From the NCBI GenBank assembly GCA_009920665.1, contig RFZL01000010.1:1-58136 (forward strand): a stretch of 58,136 nucleotides of DNA. The letters are read 5' to 3'. The notes beneath the pieces were generated by a model, which did not search any database, was not told the origin of the DNA, and was given only the letters and a program-made list of their open reading frames with translations. Shown piece by piece: positions 1-9,053 of this stretch. A program made the position numbers and the translations under genes. This stretch comes from Alphaproteobacteria bacterium (GTDB lineage Bacteria; Pseudomonadota; Alphaproteobacteria; Puniceispirillales; Puniceispirillaceae). Each line of letters opens with the position of its first letter. Position 1 is the first letter of the stretch.

Positions 1-321
1 GAAATCGGTCTCGCGCTCGGTCCGCACAATGACCACGCCGAGATCATCATCATGATCGATGCCGGTGATGACATCATCATCATGCAGCATGTTCTGGTTC
101 AGGAAATAACCGACGGCGAGTTCGGCCGGCCAGTCGCCGATCGTCATCGAGGTGACGATCTCCTGCCGGTTCAGGAACAGCGTCAGCGGCTTTTCGGTCA
201 CCACCGGCAGCGTGACCGGCGCGCCGGACTCATCGACGCCTGTCACCGGCTGCGACAGGCCGGGGGCGTCGGGATCGGGGGCGATGATCATCGCTGGATT
301 TTCGGGGTCGGTGTCTGCCAT
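1..321 (-). CDS. fdhD: FdhD-family sulfurtransferase, N-terminal part (runs off the window)
   Basis: The frame opens at ATG 321-319 and stays open for 107 codons to the window edge, so the C-terminal half is missing. The visible protein has an acidic, Pro-rich start (MADTDPENPA). It then reads like the FdhD N-terminal domain: EKPLTLFLNRQEIVTSMTIG followed by WPAELAVGYFLNQNML. In FdhD proteins this region precedes the cysteine loop that moves sulfur from a cysteine desulfurase to the molybdenum cofactor of formate dehydrogenase. That cysteine loop lies outside the window, so activity cannot be judged. An acidic stretch (HDDDV, then DHDDD) lies near residues 80-95. The gene is divergent from nadK, with 165 bases between them. 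Family call is from remembered motifs. Confidence 0.72.
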   Translation of the reverse strand, partial: MADTDPENPAMIIAPDPDAPGLSQPVTGVDESGAPVTLPVVTEKPLTLFLNRQEIVTSMTIGDWPAELAVGYFLNQNMLHDDDVITGIDHDDDLGVVIVRTERETDF

Positions 322-486
322 GCCGCTAAAATGACGGAAATGGTGGTCAGCAACAAGGCCAGAATTGCCGCGCCCCGATGTAATGAGCGTCACGATCGGC
401 GTATTTTGCTTTTCCGCGACGAAGCCGTTATCCTGCGCCCGCCGGGACTTTCCGGCACCGGTGCCGCCGGACGGCAGGACATTGTC

Positions 487-1245
487 ATGAAGATCCATTT
501 TTCAGCGTCGACACATGAGGTGGCACAGGAACGCCTGACGCGGCTTGTCGCGCGCTATGGCCAGACCGCTCCGGAGACCGCCGACTGCATTGTCGCGCTT
601 GGCGGTGATGGCCACATGCTGCATGTGCTTCACGAAACGCTGGCGCATGAGATGCCGGTGTTCGGCCTGAATTGCGGGCGGCTCGGCTTTCTGATGAACC
701 ATTACGCCTCGGACGAGCTGATCGAGCGGATCGAGGCCGCCGAGACAGCGCCGATCCATCCGCTCCGGATGCGTGTGACCGGCACCGACGGCAGTTCACA
801 TAGCGCGCTGGCGATCAACGAGGTCTCACTGCTTCGCCAGACGCACAACGCCGCGCATATCCGGGTCGAGGTCGATGGCAAACATCAGGTCGAGGAACTT
901 GTCTGTGACGGCATCCTGCTGGCGACGCCGGTTGGCTCGACAGCCTATAATCTGTCAGCGCATGGCCCGGTGGTGCCGCTTGGCGCCGGCCTGCTGGCAC
1001 TGACACCGATCTCGCCCTTCCGCCCACGACGCTGGCGCGGCGCGCTGCTTGGCGAGCAATCGAGGGTCGGCCTGCAGGTGCTGGAGCCCGACTTCCGGCC
1101 GGTCAGCGCCAGCGCCGACAGCGCCGAACACCGCCATGTGGCGCGGGTCGATATCGAACAGGCGCACGACATCACGCTGCGCCTTCTGTATGACCCCGGC
1201 TTTTCGCTGACCGAACGCGCCATCGCCGAGCAATTCCGGACCTGA
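487..1245 (+). CDS. nadK: NAD kinase
   Basis: Cytosolic enzyme that phosphorylates NAD to NADP with ATP. The 252-residue product has the usual length for alphaproteobacterial NadK. It shows the GGDG nucleotide loop at residues 39-42, the NE pair at 111-112 (AINEVSLLR) and the segment DGILLATPVGSTAYNLSAHG at 141-160. The C-terminal part contains ALTPISPFRPRRWRG, typical of the family. The start is ATG 487; the frame is open upstream to position 52, but the family begins at MKIHFSAS. The gene is divergent from fdhD and followed by a cupin gene after 109 bases. Confidence 0.93.
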   Translation: MKIHFSASTHEVAQERLTRLVARYGQTAPETADCIVALGGDGHMLHVLHETLAHEMPVFGLNCGRLGFLMNHYASDELIERIEAAETAPIHPLRMRVTGTDGSSHSALAINEVSLLRQTHNAAHIRVEVDGKHQVEELVCDGILLATPVGSTAYNLSAHGPVVPLGAGLLALTPISPFRPRRWRGALLGEQSRVGLQVLEPDFRPVSASADSAEHRHVARVDIEQAHDITLRLLYDPGFSLTERAIAEQFRT

Positions 1246-1354
1246 TATTGGGCCTCGCCCTCTGCTGGCGTGAATGTGATTTCCGGCAATCCCTTGCGCC
1301 GGTGAATAGTCACGCATGATCCGCCCAACTGCAGGCCCGTGAGGTGATCAGGCG

Positions 1355-1693
1355 ATGAATGATGCATTCCATATTCTGCTCGATGAGGCGCGGGCGCAGA
1401 TCAGGCCGCGCCCCGACGATCGGCAATTCGCCATCCTGCGGGAACGCGGCAGCCTGACAGTGGAACTGTACCGGCCGCTGGAAGTGGATCTCCAGCAACC
1501 GCACAGCCGCGATGAATGCTATGTGATTGTCGAGGGTGCCGGCATCTTCGAGATGGGCGACAAGACGGTAACCTTCGGTCCCGGCGATTTCCTGTTCGTG
1601 CCGGCCGGCATGCCACACCGCTTCCGCGATTTTGGTGACTCGATGATGACCTGGGTGATGTTCCATGGCCCGGAGGGCGGTGAGGACGCCTAG
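1355..1693 (+). CDS. Small single-domain cupin protein
   Basis: A 112-residue protein that is essentially one cupin barrel. Candidate metal ligands are His50 and Glu54 in the first cupin motif (QPHSRDECYVIVEGAG) and His88 in the second (FVPAGMPHRF). The barrel runs from about residue 35 to 105. Small cupins of this kind may be dioxygenases, isomerases or sugar binders, and nothing here narrows the substrate. The stop codon TAG is followed at once by the GTG start of the MATE transporter, so the two are probably co-transcribed and translationally linked. Confidence 0.8.
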   Translation: MNDAFHILLDEARAQIRPRPDDRQFAILRERGSLTVELYRPLEVDLQQPHSRDECYVIVEGAGIFEMGDKTVTFGPGDFLFVPAGMPHRFRDFGDSMMTWVMFHGPEGGEDA

Positions 1694-3076
1694 GTGAGCT
1701 TTTCCGAATTGCGGTCCGAAATGTGGGCGCTGAGCCTGTTTGGCGGCAGGCTGGCGGCGGCCGAACTGATCCTGTTCTCGGTGTTTCTGACCGATATCGT
1801 GATGCTGGGCTATATGAGCGAGCTGAGCCTGTCGGCGGCGCTGCTGGCGAATTCAACCTTTGTGCTTTTCTATGTCACAGCCCTTGGCTTTCTGCAGGGC
1901 GCACTGCCATTGGCTACGCGGCATCTCGAACGCGGGGACCGCAGCGCCTACAGCGGTGTCATCCTTCTGTCCATCCTTCAGGCGGCGGTCATCGGCCTTG
2001 TCATTGTGGCGACCTTCATCGCCTATCCGCCAATCCTGCGCGCCCTCGGCTATCCAGAGGACATGATTGCCGAATCCTGGGCCTATATCGCCTGGATCCT
2101 TCCCGGCTATGGGCTGAGCGTCATCTATATCGCCTTACGCAACGCCGTCATCGCGACAAGCAGCAGCCAAGGCTTCATCACCCTCAGCCTGGCAACGCTG
2201 GTGCTGAACGCCATTTTCAATTACCTGCTTGGCTTCGGTTTCAGCATCGGTGACCTCACCTTCACCGGCATGGGCATTTCCGGCATTGGTCTTGCCTCAT
2301 CCATCATCGAGGTGGTGCTGTTCACAGGATTCCTCGCGCTGCTCCAGAAAAGCGGCTTCCGGCTGTCCGATCTTGGGGCCAACAATTGGCAGAGGATCAA
2401 GGCCGCGCTGCAGCAGATTCGTGAAAGCCTTGTCATCGGCCTGCCAATCGGCGTCGTGTTCTTTGTGAATTCCACACTGTTTTCGGGTGTTCTGATCATG
2501 GTCGGCAGGCACGACATTCAGGGCATGGCAGCGCTTGCGCTGATTTTCGAATGTGCCGCCCTTCTGCTGATGATGCCGTTCGGACTGTCAGAGGCCATCG
2601 TCCAGCGGGTGTCGCTTTTTGACGCCCTCAATCGAGCCGCCCGACAACGGCAGATCGAAATCGTCACGCAGGCGTCAATTTGCGTGACCTTTGCCTATAT
2701 ATTGCTTCTGGCGGTGATCTATTTTGCCGCCGGGATCAACATTCCGGTATTGCTGTTGTTTGACAAATCATCGCATCAGGACCTGATCGCCACTCTCGAC
2801 GCGCTCATGATCCTTGGTTTCCTTGTCGCGGCCCTGCATACCTTCGTCATCATCATGGCCAGCATTCTGCGCGGGCTCCTTGATGTGAACATAAGCATGT
2901 TTGTCAGCCTGACCTGCTATTGGGGTGTCGGGCTTGGGCTCACCTTCATTCTGGTGGAGATTGCGGGCCACGGGGCCCGGTTTGGACTCATATCGGTGGT
3001 GATTGCCCTTGCCGTGTCAGTCGTATCGATAACATGGCGTCTGTGGCTGCTCAGATCACAACCGCAATCCACCTAG
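1694..3076 (+). CDS. MATE-family multidrug/toxin efflux transporter
   Basis: A 460-residue inner-membrane protein with about twelve hydrophobic segments spread through its length, the size and topology of MATE (MatE, two six-helix bundles) cation-coupled exporters. The first half has the segment SELSLSAALLANSTFVLFYV, resembling the first MATE repeat. The start is GTG 1694, directly after the cupin stop. The substrate is not predictable. Its TAG stop shares the four bases CTAG at 3073-3076 with the stop of the convergent DapA-like gene, so no separate terminator can lie between them. Confidence 0.88.
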   Translation: MSFSELRSEMWALSLFGGRLAAAELILFSVFLTDIVMLGYMSELSLSAALLANSTFVLFYVTALGFLQGALPLATRHLERGDRSAYSGVILLSILQAAVIGLVIVATFIAYPPILRALGYPEDMIAESWAYIAWILPGYGLSVIYIALRNAVIATSSSQGFITLSLATLVLNAIFNYLLGFGFSIGDLTFTGMGISGIGLASSIIEVVLFTGFLALLQKSGFRLSDLGANNWQRIKAALQQIRESLVIGLPIGVVFFVNSTLFSGVLIMVGRHDIQGMAALALIFECAALLLMMPFGLSEAIVQRVSLFDALNRAARQRQIEIVTQASICVTFAYILLLAVIYFAAGINIPVLLLFDKSSHQDLIATLDALMILGFLVAALHTFVIIMASILRGLLDVNISMFVSLTCYWGVGLGLTFILVEIAGHGARFGLISVVIALAVSVVSITWRLWLLRSQPQST

Positions 3077-3969
3077 AAACGCATGCCATAGGGCTCGAGA
3101 CTGGCCGCCAGCGCATCGCGCCGGTCATCGCCCATGGCGCGAAAGGGCGGGCGCAGATTGTTCCAGCGCGCCTCGCCGGTGCGTCGCGCCAGCAGCGCCT
3201 TTTGCGCCGGGATCGGCGCGTAGTCCTGGAACAGCATCCGCACCTCCTTCACCGGCTTGTGCGCCGCCTCGGCCTCGTCCCATTTACCGGCATGGCACAG
3301 ATCGATGACGTTGGCGATATCGCCGCCATTCAGGTTCGCCGTCGCCGAGATACAGCCCGGCCCGCCAAGGCGAATGGCGTCAATCACCGGCAGTTCGGCC
3401 CCCGGATAGACAATCAGACCGTCAATGGCGAGGAGCCGCCGCGTATTGTCCCAGTCACCGGAGCTGTCCTTGATGCCGACGATGACATCGGGATAGGCAG
3501 TGCGAAGCCGCGTCACCAGATCGATCGACAGGCCGACACCGGATACTTGCGGGATGTGGTAGAGGTAGATTTTCAGGTCGGGATGATCGACCCCGTCGAT
3601 CAGCTTCTCGAAATAGTCGAAATAGCCGTCATCGCCCATACCCTTGAAATAGAAGGGCGGCAGCGTCATCACGCCAGCGCAACCACGCTCGACAGCATGC
3701 CGCGACAGGGCGATGCTTTCCGGCAGATTGCACAGGCCGGTGCCGGGGATGATGCATTGCGGGTCGACACCTGATGCGATTAACCCTTCAAGGGCGGCCA
3801 TCCGCTCGCTGCTGCTGACCGACAGCGCCTCGCCGGTGGTGCCAAAGGGAGCCAGCCCCGAACAGCCGGTCGAGAGAAGTTCGGCGGCAAGCTCGTTATA
3901 GAGTTCCTGGTTGAATGACAGATCGTCATTGAACGGCGACAGGATCGGCGCAATCAGGCCCTTGATCAT
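3073..3969 (-). CDS. DapA/NanA superfamily lyase (dihydrodipicolinate-synthase-like)
   Basis: A 298-residue class I aldolase of the DHDPS/N-acetylneuraminate lyase superfamily. Key residues are present: the FGTTGEA loop at 42-48, Tyr137 in LYHIPQVSG, and the Schiff-base Lys167 in GIKDSSGD. The fold is a TIM barrel acting on pyruvate or an alpha-keto acid. It stands alone rather than with lysine-biosynthesis genes. The sequence after the tyrosine (PQVSGVGLS) does not look like housekeeping DapA, so it may act in sugar-acid or hydroxyproline-type catabolism; this is inference. The stop codon overlaps that of the MATE gene. Confidence 0.85.
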   Translation of the reverse strand: MIKGLIAPILSPFNDDLSFNQELYNELAAELLSTGCSGLAPFGTTGEALSVSSSERMAALEGLIASGVDPQCIIPGTGLCNLPESIALSRHAVERGCAGVMTLPPFYFKGMGDDGYFDYFEKLIDGVDHPDLKIYLYHIPQVSGVGLSIDLVTRLRTAYPDVIVGIKDSSGDWDNTRRLLAIDGLIVYPGAELPVIDAIRLGGPGCISATANLNGGDIANVIDLCHAGKWDEAEAAHKPVKEVRMLFQDYAPIPAQKALLARRTGEARWNNLRPPFRAMGDDRRDALAASLEPYGMRF

Positions 3970-4066
3970 GAGATGTCCCTTTCCGGTGATACTCTGGCAC
4001 GACTGGATGCTTCCGAGATATCACCGATGCACCGCGACCGCCAGCAGCAATTCGTCCCACCTCGCG

Positions 4067-5023
4067 TCATGGTTGCAGGTTGGCAAGGAAGCTTTCAATC
4101 CGTTGCCAGAGTTCGGCCTGAACCTCATCCGTCTCGAACAGCAATTCATGCCGTGCGCCGTCAAAACTGACATGCTGGCATTTTGGCAGACAGGGCAGCA
4201 TCCGGGTGGTCGAGGGCTGGTGGACAATCCGCTCATCGCCGGCTGTCAGCGCCAGTATCTGCACGTCCAGATGCCGCATCCAGGCAGCGTTCAGTGTTGT
4301 CGCCGCGCAGCTTTCATAGGCGGCGCGCACCCATCCCGCCGTCGGTCCGCTGCGACGCAGTTCCGGCGCGTCATCGAACCAAACAAACTGGTTCTCATAC
4401 CCCTTGCGGACACGCGTCAGTCCGTTGCGCTCATGGAACACCCTTTCATCCGCCAGATCGGTCGGTTGCCAGCCGAGCGCCGGCCGACGTCCGAACCCTG
4501 CGGAAACAATGGCAAGAGCCAAAAGCCGCACTCCCCAGACCGGCATCACAGGCGGCGCGATCATCGGCGAGAGAATGACAGCGCCGCGGGCAAATTCCCG
4601 ATGTCGCGCCGCCAGCCGCAGCGCCAGATGCCCGCCCATCGAATGGCCGAGAAACACCACCGGCCGCGCGGCAAACCCCGCCGCCGTGATCAGCGCGTCG
4701 GCCGCACAAAGATGATCCTCGAAATCATCGATATGAACCGACAGGGACAGTTCGCCAAGATGGCCGGACCGCCCCTGCCCCGGCCAGTCTATGATCAGGA
4801 CATCATGACCAAGAGCTGTCAGACGCGCCGCGACACCGGCATATTTCTCGCAGAACTCGGTAAATCCCGGACAGATGACAACCGGCATGCCAGCCGTCAC
4901 CGGCGCCGGCCAGTAATGGCCGCGCACCTGTCCGGTGTTGGTCTCGACATGGATATCCTCACCGCCAAGCTGGGTCAGGCCGGCGGCAATGGCAGCGGGG
5001 AAATGATCAGAACCGGCCACCAT
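4067..5023 (-). CDS. Alpha/beta hydrolase, monoacylglycerol lipase / lysophospholipase-like
   Basis: A 318-residue serine hydrolase. The nucleophile elbow is GHSMGG, with Ser128, and the oxyanion-side motif is VVICPGFTEF near residue 50. A conserved region DWPGQGRSG lies near 79-87, and the likely catalytic histidine is in DGARHELLFE near the C-terminus. This pattern matches PldB/monoacylglycerol-lipase-like proteins. I chose ATG 5023; an in-frame GTG lies one codon upstream. The gene begins only 11 bases after the Atm1-like stop on the same strand, so it is probably the last gene of the SUF-Atm1 transcript or a read-through neighbour. The substrate is unknown. Confidence 0.83.
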   Translation of the reverse strand: MVAGSDHFPAAIAAGLTQLGGEDIHVETNTGQVRGHYWPAPVTAGMPVVICPGFTEFCEKYAGVAARLTALGHDVLIIDWPGQGRSGHLGELSLSVHIDDFEDHLCAADALITAAGFAARPVVFLGHSMGGHLALRLAARHREFARGAVILSPMIAPPVMPVWGVRLLALAIVSAGFGRRPALGWQPTDLADERVFHERNGLTRVRKGYENQFVWFDDAPELRRSGPTAGWVRAAYESCAATTLNAAWMRHLDVQILALTAGDERIVHQPSTTRMLPCLPKCQHVSFDGARHELLFETDEVQAELWQRIESFLANLQP

Positions 5024-5034
5024 CACAATGCCAT

Positions 5035-6870
5035 CTATTCCGCCGGCTGCGTCTTGGGAAGTGACACCACCTTACCGCCACTGTCCTGATCGCCATCGGC
5101 AAAGCCCTTCGACTGGCGGTCCCACATCTGCTTGTAAAGCCCGTTCAGCGCCAGAAGATCGGCATGTTTGCCACGCTCGACAACACGGCCTTCCGACAGC
5201 ACGAGGATTTCGTCGGCGTCGATGATGGTCGACAGGCGGTGCGCGATGACCAGCGTTGTCCGCGCCTTCGACACCTCGTTCAACGAGGCCTGGATTTCCT
5301 TTTCGGTGCGGCTATCCAACGCTGATGTCGCCTCGTCGAACAGAAAGATCGAGGGCCGTTTCAGGATCGCACGGGCGATGGCGACACGTTGCTTTTCACC
5401 GCCGGAGAGTTTCAGACCCCGCTCGCCGACCATGGTGTCGTAATGCTCGGGAAGGTTGGCGATGAACCCGTCAATCGCGGCCATTTTCGAGGCGGCCTCG
5501 ATATCCTCCCGGCTGGCACCATGCCGGCCATAGCCGATATTGTAACCGATGGTGGCGTTGAACATCACGGTATCCTGCGGCACCATGCCGATCGCCGCGC
5601 GAACGCTGCCCTGCGTGACCTCGGTCAGGTCCTGACCGTCAATACGTACCCTTCCCTGCTGTGGATCATAGAAACGGAACAGGAGGCGCGAGATCGTCGT
5701 CTTGCCGGACCCGCTCGGCCCGACCACCGCGACCCGCTTGCCCGGTGGCACGGTGAAACTGACTCCCTGCAGGATTTGCCGGTCACCATAGGAAAAATGA
5801 ACATCCTCGAAACTGATGGCACCGCCCTCGATGGCAATGTCGCACGCGCCGGGACGGTCGCGGATATCCACATCCTCCTCCAGCAGGCCGAACATCCGTT
5901 CCATATCGACCAGCGCCTGACGCAATTCGCGATAGACCCAGCCAAGGAAGTTCAGCGGCATGTAAAGCTGCAAGAGATAAGTGTTCACAGCGACAAAATC
6001 ACCGACCGTCAGCCGGCCTTCCTGGATATGCAGACCGGCCATGCCCATCATCAGCATCAGGCCGATGGCAATAATCGACCCCTGCCCGATATTCACCACA
6101 GACAGTGATGTGCGCGAGCGAACCGCCATGATTTCATAGCGTTTCATCGCCTCGTCATACCGGTCTGTCTCAACTGCTTCGGCGTTGAAATATTTCACCG
6201 TTTCGTAATTGAGCAATGAATCGACGGCCCGCGTGGCGGCCATTTCATCGGCATCGTTCATCTCGCGCCGGAACTTGATCCGCCATTCGGTGACGCGGAT
6301 GGTGAAATAGCAATAGGCCATCACGGTGATGAAGGTGATCGCGGCATAGAACCCGCCAAACATCACCCACATGATGATACTGACAAGCACCACCTCGACA
6401 AACAGTGGCAGCACCTCGAAGAAGATGATGGTCAGCAGGAATTCGATTCCCTTGGCGCCACGGTCGATGGCGCGGGTCAATCCGCCTGTCTGCCGGTCGA
6501 GATGGAACTGCAGTGACAGCTGATGGAGATATTCAAAACAGCGGATGGCAGCGCCGCGCACCGCCCGCTGCGCCACCGCGGCAAACAGATATTGCTTGGC
6601 CTCGGCAAATACCTGCTGGCCAAGCCGCGACAGCGCATAGCCGGCGATCACCAGCAACAGCATCTTCAGCGAAAAGCCGGCCTCCCGGTTCACGATATCG
6701 ACGGCGGCGCCATACATCAGCGGGGTGATGATGTTCGACCCGCGCGAGGCGACAAGCGCGCTGAAGGCAGCTGCGATCCGCCCGCGAACCCGCCAGTCGC
6801 CGCGCGGCGCCGTATAGCGCCACAGCTCACCGAACAGCGCGAAGGTCTTTTGCAATGAAGATGTTGCCAT
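5035..6870 (-). CDS. Atm1-type ABC exporter (fused permease and ATPase)
   Basis: A 611-residue half-transporter of the Atm1/HMT1 class, the bacterial relatives of the mitochondrial exporter of glutathione-linked sulfur or Fe-S precursors and of heavy-metal tolerance factors. The transmembrane domain spans roughly residues 25-320 and includes the diagnostic segment NYETVKYFNAE at 221-231. The ATPase follows with Walker A GPSGSGKT at 384-391, signature LSGGEKQRVAIARA and Walker B FLFDEATSALD. It would work as a homodimer in the inner membrane. It follows the SUF cluster on the same strand with a 59-base gap after sufA, which supports a link to Fe-S metabolism. Specific cargo is inference. Confidence 0.9.
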   Translation of the reverse strand: MATSSLQKTFALFGELWRYTAPRGDWRVRGRIAAAFSALVASRGSNIITPLMYGAAVDIVNREAGFSLKMLLLVIAGYALSRLGQQVFAEAKQYLFAAVAQRAVRGAAIRCFEYLHQLSLQFHLDRQTGGLTRAIDRGAKGIEFLLTIIFFEVLPLFVEVVLVSIIMWVMFGGFYAAITFITVMAYCYFTIRVTEWRIKFRREMNDADEMAATRAVDSLLNYETVKYFNAEAVETDRYDEAMKRYEIMAVRSRTSLSVVNIGQGSIIAIGLMLMMGMAGLHIQEGRLTVGDFVAVNTYLLQLYMPLNFLGWVYRELRQALVDMERMFGLLEEDVDIRDRPGACDIAIEGGAISFEDVHFSYGDRQILQGVSFTVPPGKRVAVVGPSGSGKTTISRLLFRFYDPQQGRVRIDGQDLTEVTQGSVRAAIGMVPQDTVMFNATIGYNIGYGRHGASREDIEAASKMAAIDGFIANLPEHYDTMVGERGLKLSGGEKQRVAIARAILKRPSIFLFDEATSALDSRTEKEIQASLNEVSKARTTLVIAHRLSTIIDADEILVLSEGRVVERGKHADLLALNGLYKQMWDRQSKGFADGDQDSGGKVVSLPKTQPAE

Positions 6871-6929
6871 CAGACATGTCCAGCGGTCAGGGCATCAGCC
6901 ATGACGCCCTGCTGACCGGTGGCCCCTGA

Positions 6930-7286
6930 TCAGTCCTGCGTCGCGACAGTGAAGCTCTCGCCGCAGCCGCAACGCGCGGCCTCGTTCGGGTTGTTGAATA
7001 CAAAGCGGGAGGCGAATTTGGTTTCTTCCCAGTCCATTTCCGAGCCGACAAGAAACATCACCGCGGTCGGGTCGATGAACAGGGTTACGCCCTTTTCCTC
7101 AATGCGGTCCTCGAACGGCTTTGTCTCGGTGGCGTATTGCACGTCATATTGCAGGCCGGAACAGCCGGCCGTCTTGATGCCGATGCGAAGCCCCAAAATT
7201 TCGGAATCGGCCGCGTCAATCAGCTGGCGCGCCTGTGCGGCGGCGGCGTCTGACAGGGTGACTATTGGTTTCGACGGGTCAAACAT
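6930..7286 (-). CDS. sufA: A-type Fe-S carrier protein (SufA/ErpA/IscA family)
   Basis: A 118-residue HesB/IscA-family protein. The three invariant cysteines are present: Cys42 in AGCSGLQYD and Cys106 and Cys108 in CGCGESF. These bind and pass on an assembled Fe-S cluster to client apoproteins. The length is a little above the usual 105-115 residues. It belongs to the leftward SUF operon, 57 bases after the sufT-like gene. SufA and ErpA cannot be told apart from sequence alone; operon context favours SufA. Confidence 0.9.
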   Translation of the reverse strand: MFDPSKPIVTLSDAAAAQARQLIDAADSEILGLRIGIKTAGCSGLQYDVQYATETKPFEDRIEEKGVTLFIDPTAVMFLVGSEMDWEETKFASRFVFNNPNEAARCGCGESFTVATQD

Positions 7287-7343
7287 CTCTTCGGTTCCAT
7301 TGGCATATGCCCGTTCAGGACATGCATTGCACCTCTATGGCTA

Positions 7344-7811
7344 TCAAAATCCGAGGTCAAGCGCCAGCTTTGCATCCTCGCTCATCCGCTCCGGGCTCCA
7401 GGCAGGCTCCCAGACCAGCTCGACAGTGACCGCCCCCACACCATCCGCGGCGGCGACAGCCTCGGCCACCTGGCCCGGCATTTCACCGGCGACCGGACAT
7501 CCCGGGGCTGTCAGTGACATGGTGATATAGACATCTCCATTCTGCCGCCGTTCAACATCATAAATCAAACCAAGATCGAAAATATTGACCGGAATTTCCG
7601 GGTCATGGACCGTCTTCAGCGCCGCCTCGACCGCGTCATGGTCGGCTGGACCGGTGTTGGTCGCCAGCGGCTCGCCCGCTTTTGCGGTGAACCCGGAAGA
7701 GGTGTCAGGCAGGAAGTCAGCCAACCCGGGACCATCATGAGATTTGGGCCCGTCGGCAAGCCGGCTCCCCGGTCCGTCGGGAAGATAGGGATTATGGTCA
7801 GGTTCGTTCAT
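7344..7811 (-). CDS. sufT: SufT-like Fe-S assembly factor (MIP18/DUF59 domain)
   Basis: A 155-residue protein. Residues 1-50 are polar and low in complexity. The MIP18/DUF59 domain occupies about 55-155. Recognisable segments are HDPEIPVNIFDLGLIYDV and SLTAPGCPVAGEMP, with one conserved cysteine in the latter. In SUF clusters such proteins help maturation or trafficking of clusters. The gene starts 6 bases after the sufS stop, so translation is tightly coupled. The N-terminal tail is longer than usual. Confidence 0.88.
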   Translation of the reverse strand: MNEPDHNPYLPDGPGSRLADGPKSHDGPGLADFLPDTSSGFTAKAGEPLATNTGPADHDAVEAALKTVHDPEIPVNIFDLGLIYDVERRQNGDVYITMSLTAPGCPVAGEMPGQVAEAVAAADGVGAVTVELVWEPAWSPERMSEDAKLALDLGF

Positions 7812-7817
7812 CGCGCC

Positions 7818-9053
7818 CTATCCGAAAATCCGCCGGACCTTCTCGAGCGAGTCGGCAAGAACGTCGAAATCCTCGGTCCGCGAATAGACGCCGACCGAGG
7901 CCCGCGCCGTCGATGGCAGATCAAGATGATCCATCAGCGGTTGCGCGCAGTGGTGACCGGCCCTGATGGCCACACCATCATGATCAATGATCGTCGAGAT
8001 ATCATGTGGATGCGCGCAATCCAGCGTGAAGGACACAACCCCCGACTTGCCGGCCGCCGTGCCGATCAGATTCAACCCCTCGACGGCCGACAGGCGCTGA
8101 TGCGCATAGCTGAGGATCCGCTGCTCATGCTCGCGGATCGCCGCCATGCCGATTGACTGCACGTAATCCACCGCGGCACCAAGCGCGATCGTCTCGGCAA
8201 TGGCCGGTGTGCCGGCCTCGAAACGCTGCGGCGGCGGCGCATAGGTGGTTTTTTCGATTGTCACCCGGTCGATCATGTCGCCGCCACCGAGGAAGGGCGG
8301 CATTTCGGCGAGGATTTCAGCGCGGCCCCACAGCACGCCGACCCCGTTCGGGCCATACAACTTATGCGCTGAAAAGACGTAGAAATCAGCCCCGAGCGCG
8401 GTGACATCGACCGGCATATGAACGACACCCTGACAGCCATCAACCACCATCAACGCACCGATATCACGCGCCACGCCGGCTATGTCGGCAATCGGGAACA
8501 CGGTACCAAGAACGTTCGAGACATGCGGCACCGAAATGATGCGGGTTTTATCAGTGATCTCGGCGCGAAGCCGGTCCATCGAAAAGGCACCGTCATCTTC
8601 CAGAGTGAAGGCGCGCACGCTGGCGCCGGTTTTTTCAGCCACCATCTGCCAGGGAACGATATTGGCATGGTGCTCGGCGATGCTGATCAGGATTTCATCA
8701 CCTGGCTGCAGGCGCGGCTCCGCCCATGACCGCGCAATCAGGTTCAGCGACATCGTCGCACCGGCGGTCAGGACGATCTCGTCGCCGGAAGCAGCGCCAA
8801 TGAAATCGGCAACCTTGCCACGCACCGACTCATACAGATCGGTCGAGGCCTCGGACAGGAAATGCAGCCCGCGATGGACATTGGAATAGGTATCCTGATA
8901 GGCCGACAGCAGCACATCCAGTACCTGTTGCGGCTTTTGCGCCGAGGCCGCGCTGTCGAGATAGACAAGCGGCTTGCCATGCACGGTCCGCGACAGGATC
9001 GGAAAGTCCGCCCTGATCGCCTGAAGATCGAATTCGCGGCGCACCCCGTCCAT
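7818..9053 (-). CDS. sufS: Cysteine desulfurase SufS
   Basis: A 411-residue group II, PLP-dependent cysteine desulfurase that supplies persulfide sulfur for Fe-S cluster assembly. PLP Lys231 lies in VFSAHKLYGPNGVGVLWG, and the persulfide-forming Cys369 in IRAGHHCAQPLMD. The early segment PLVYLDSAASAQKP is typical of the family. I set the start at ATG 9053, which shares one base with the TGA stop of sufD (TGATG). An in-frame GTG immediately upstream would add one residue. The catalytic machinery looks intact. Confidence 0.95.
   Translation of the reverse strand: MDGVRREFDLQAIRADFPILSRTVHGKPLVYLDSAASAQKPQQVLDVLLSAYQDTYSNVHRGLHFLSEASTDLYESVRGKVADFIGAASGDEIVLTAGATMSLNLIARSWAEPRLQPGDEILISIAEHHANIVPWQMVAEKTGASVRAFTLEDDGAFSMDRLRAEITDKTRIISVPHVSNVLGTVFPIADIAGVARDIGALMVVDGCQGVVHMPVDVTALGADFYVFSAHKLYGPNGVGVLWGRAEILAEMPPFLGGGDMIDRVTIEKTTYAPPPQRFEAGTPAIAETIALGAAVDYVQSIGMAAIREHEQRILSYAHQRLSAVEGLNLIGTAAGKSGVVSFTLDCAHPHDISTIIDHDGVAIRAGHHCAQPLMDHLDLPSTARASVGVYSRTEDFDVLADSLEKVRRIFG

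Noticed and set aside
52-486. N-terminal extension of NAD kinase to position 52
   Set aside because: The extension overlaps fdhD on the other strand and has no similarity to NadK, which begins at MKIHFSAS (487).
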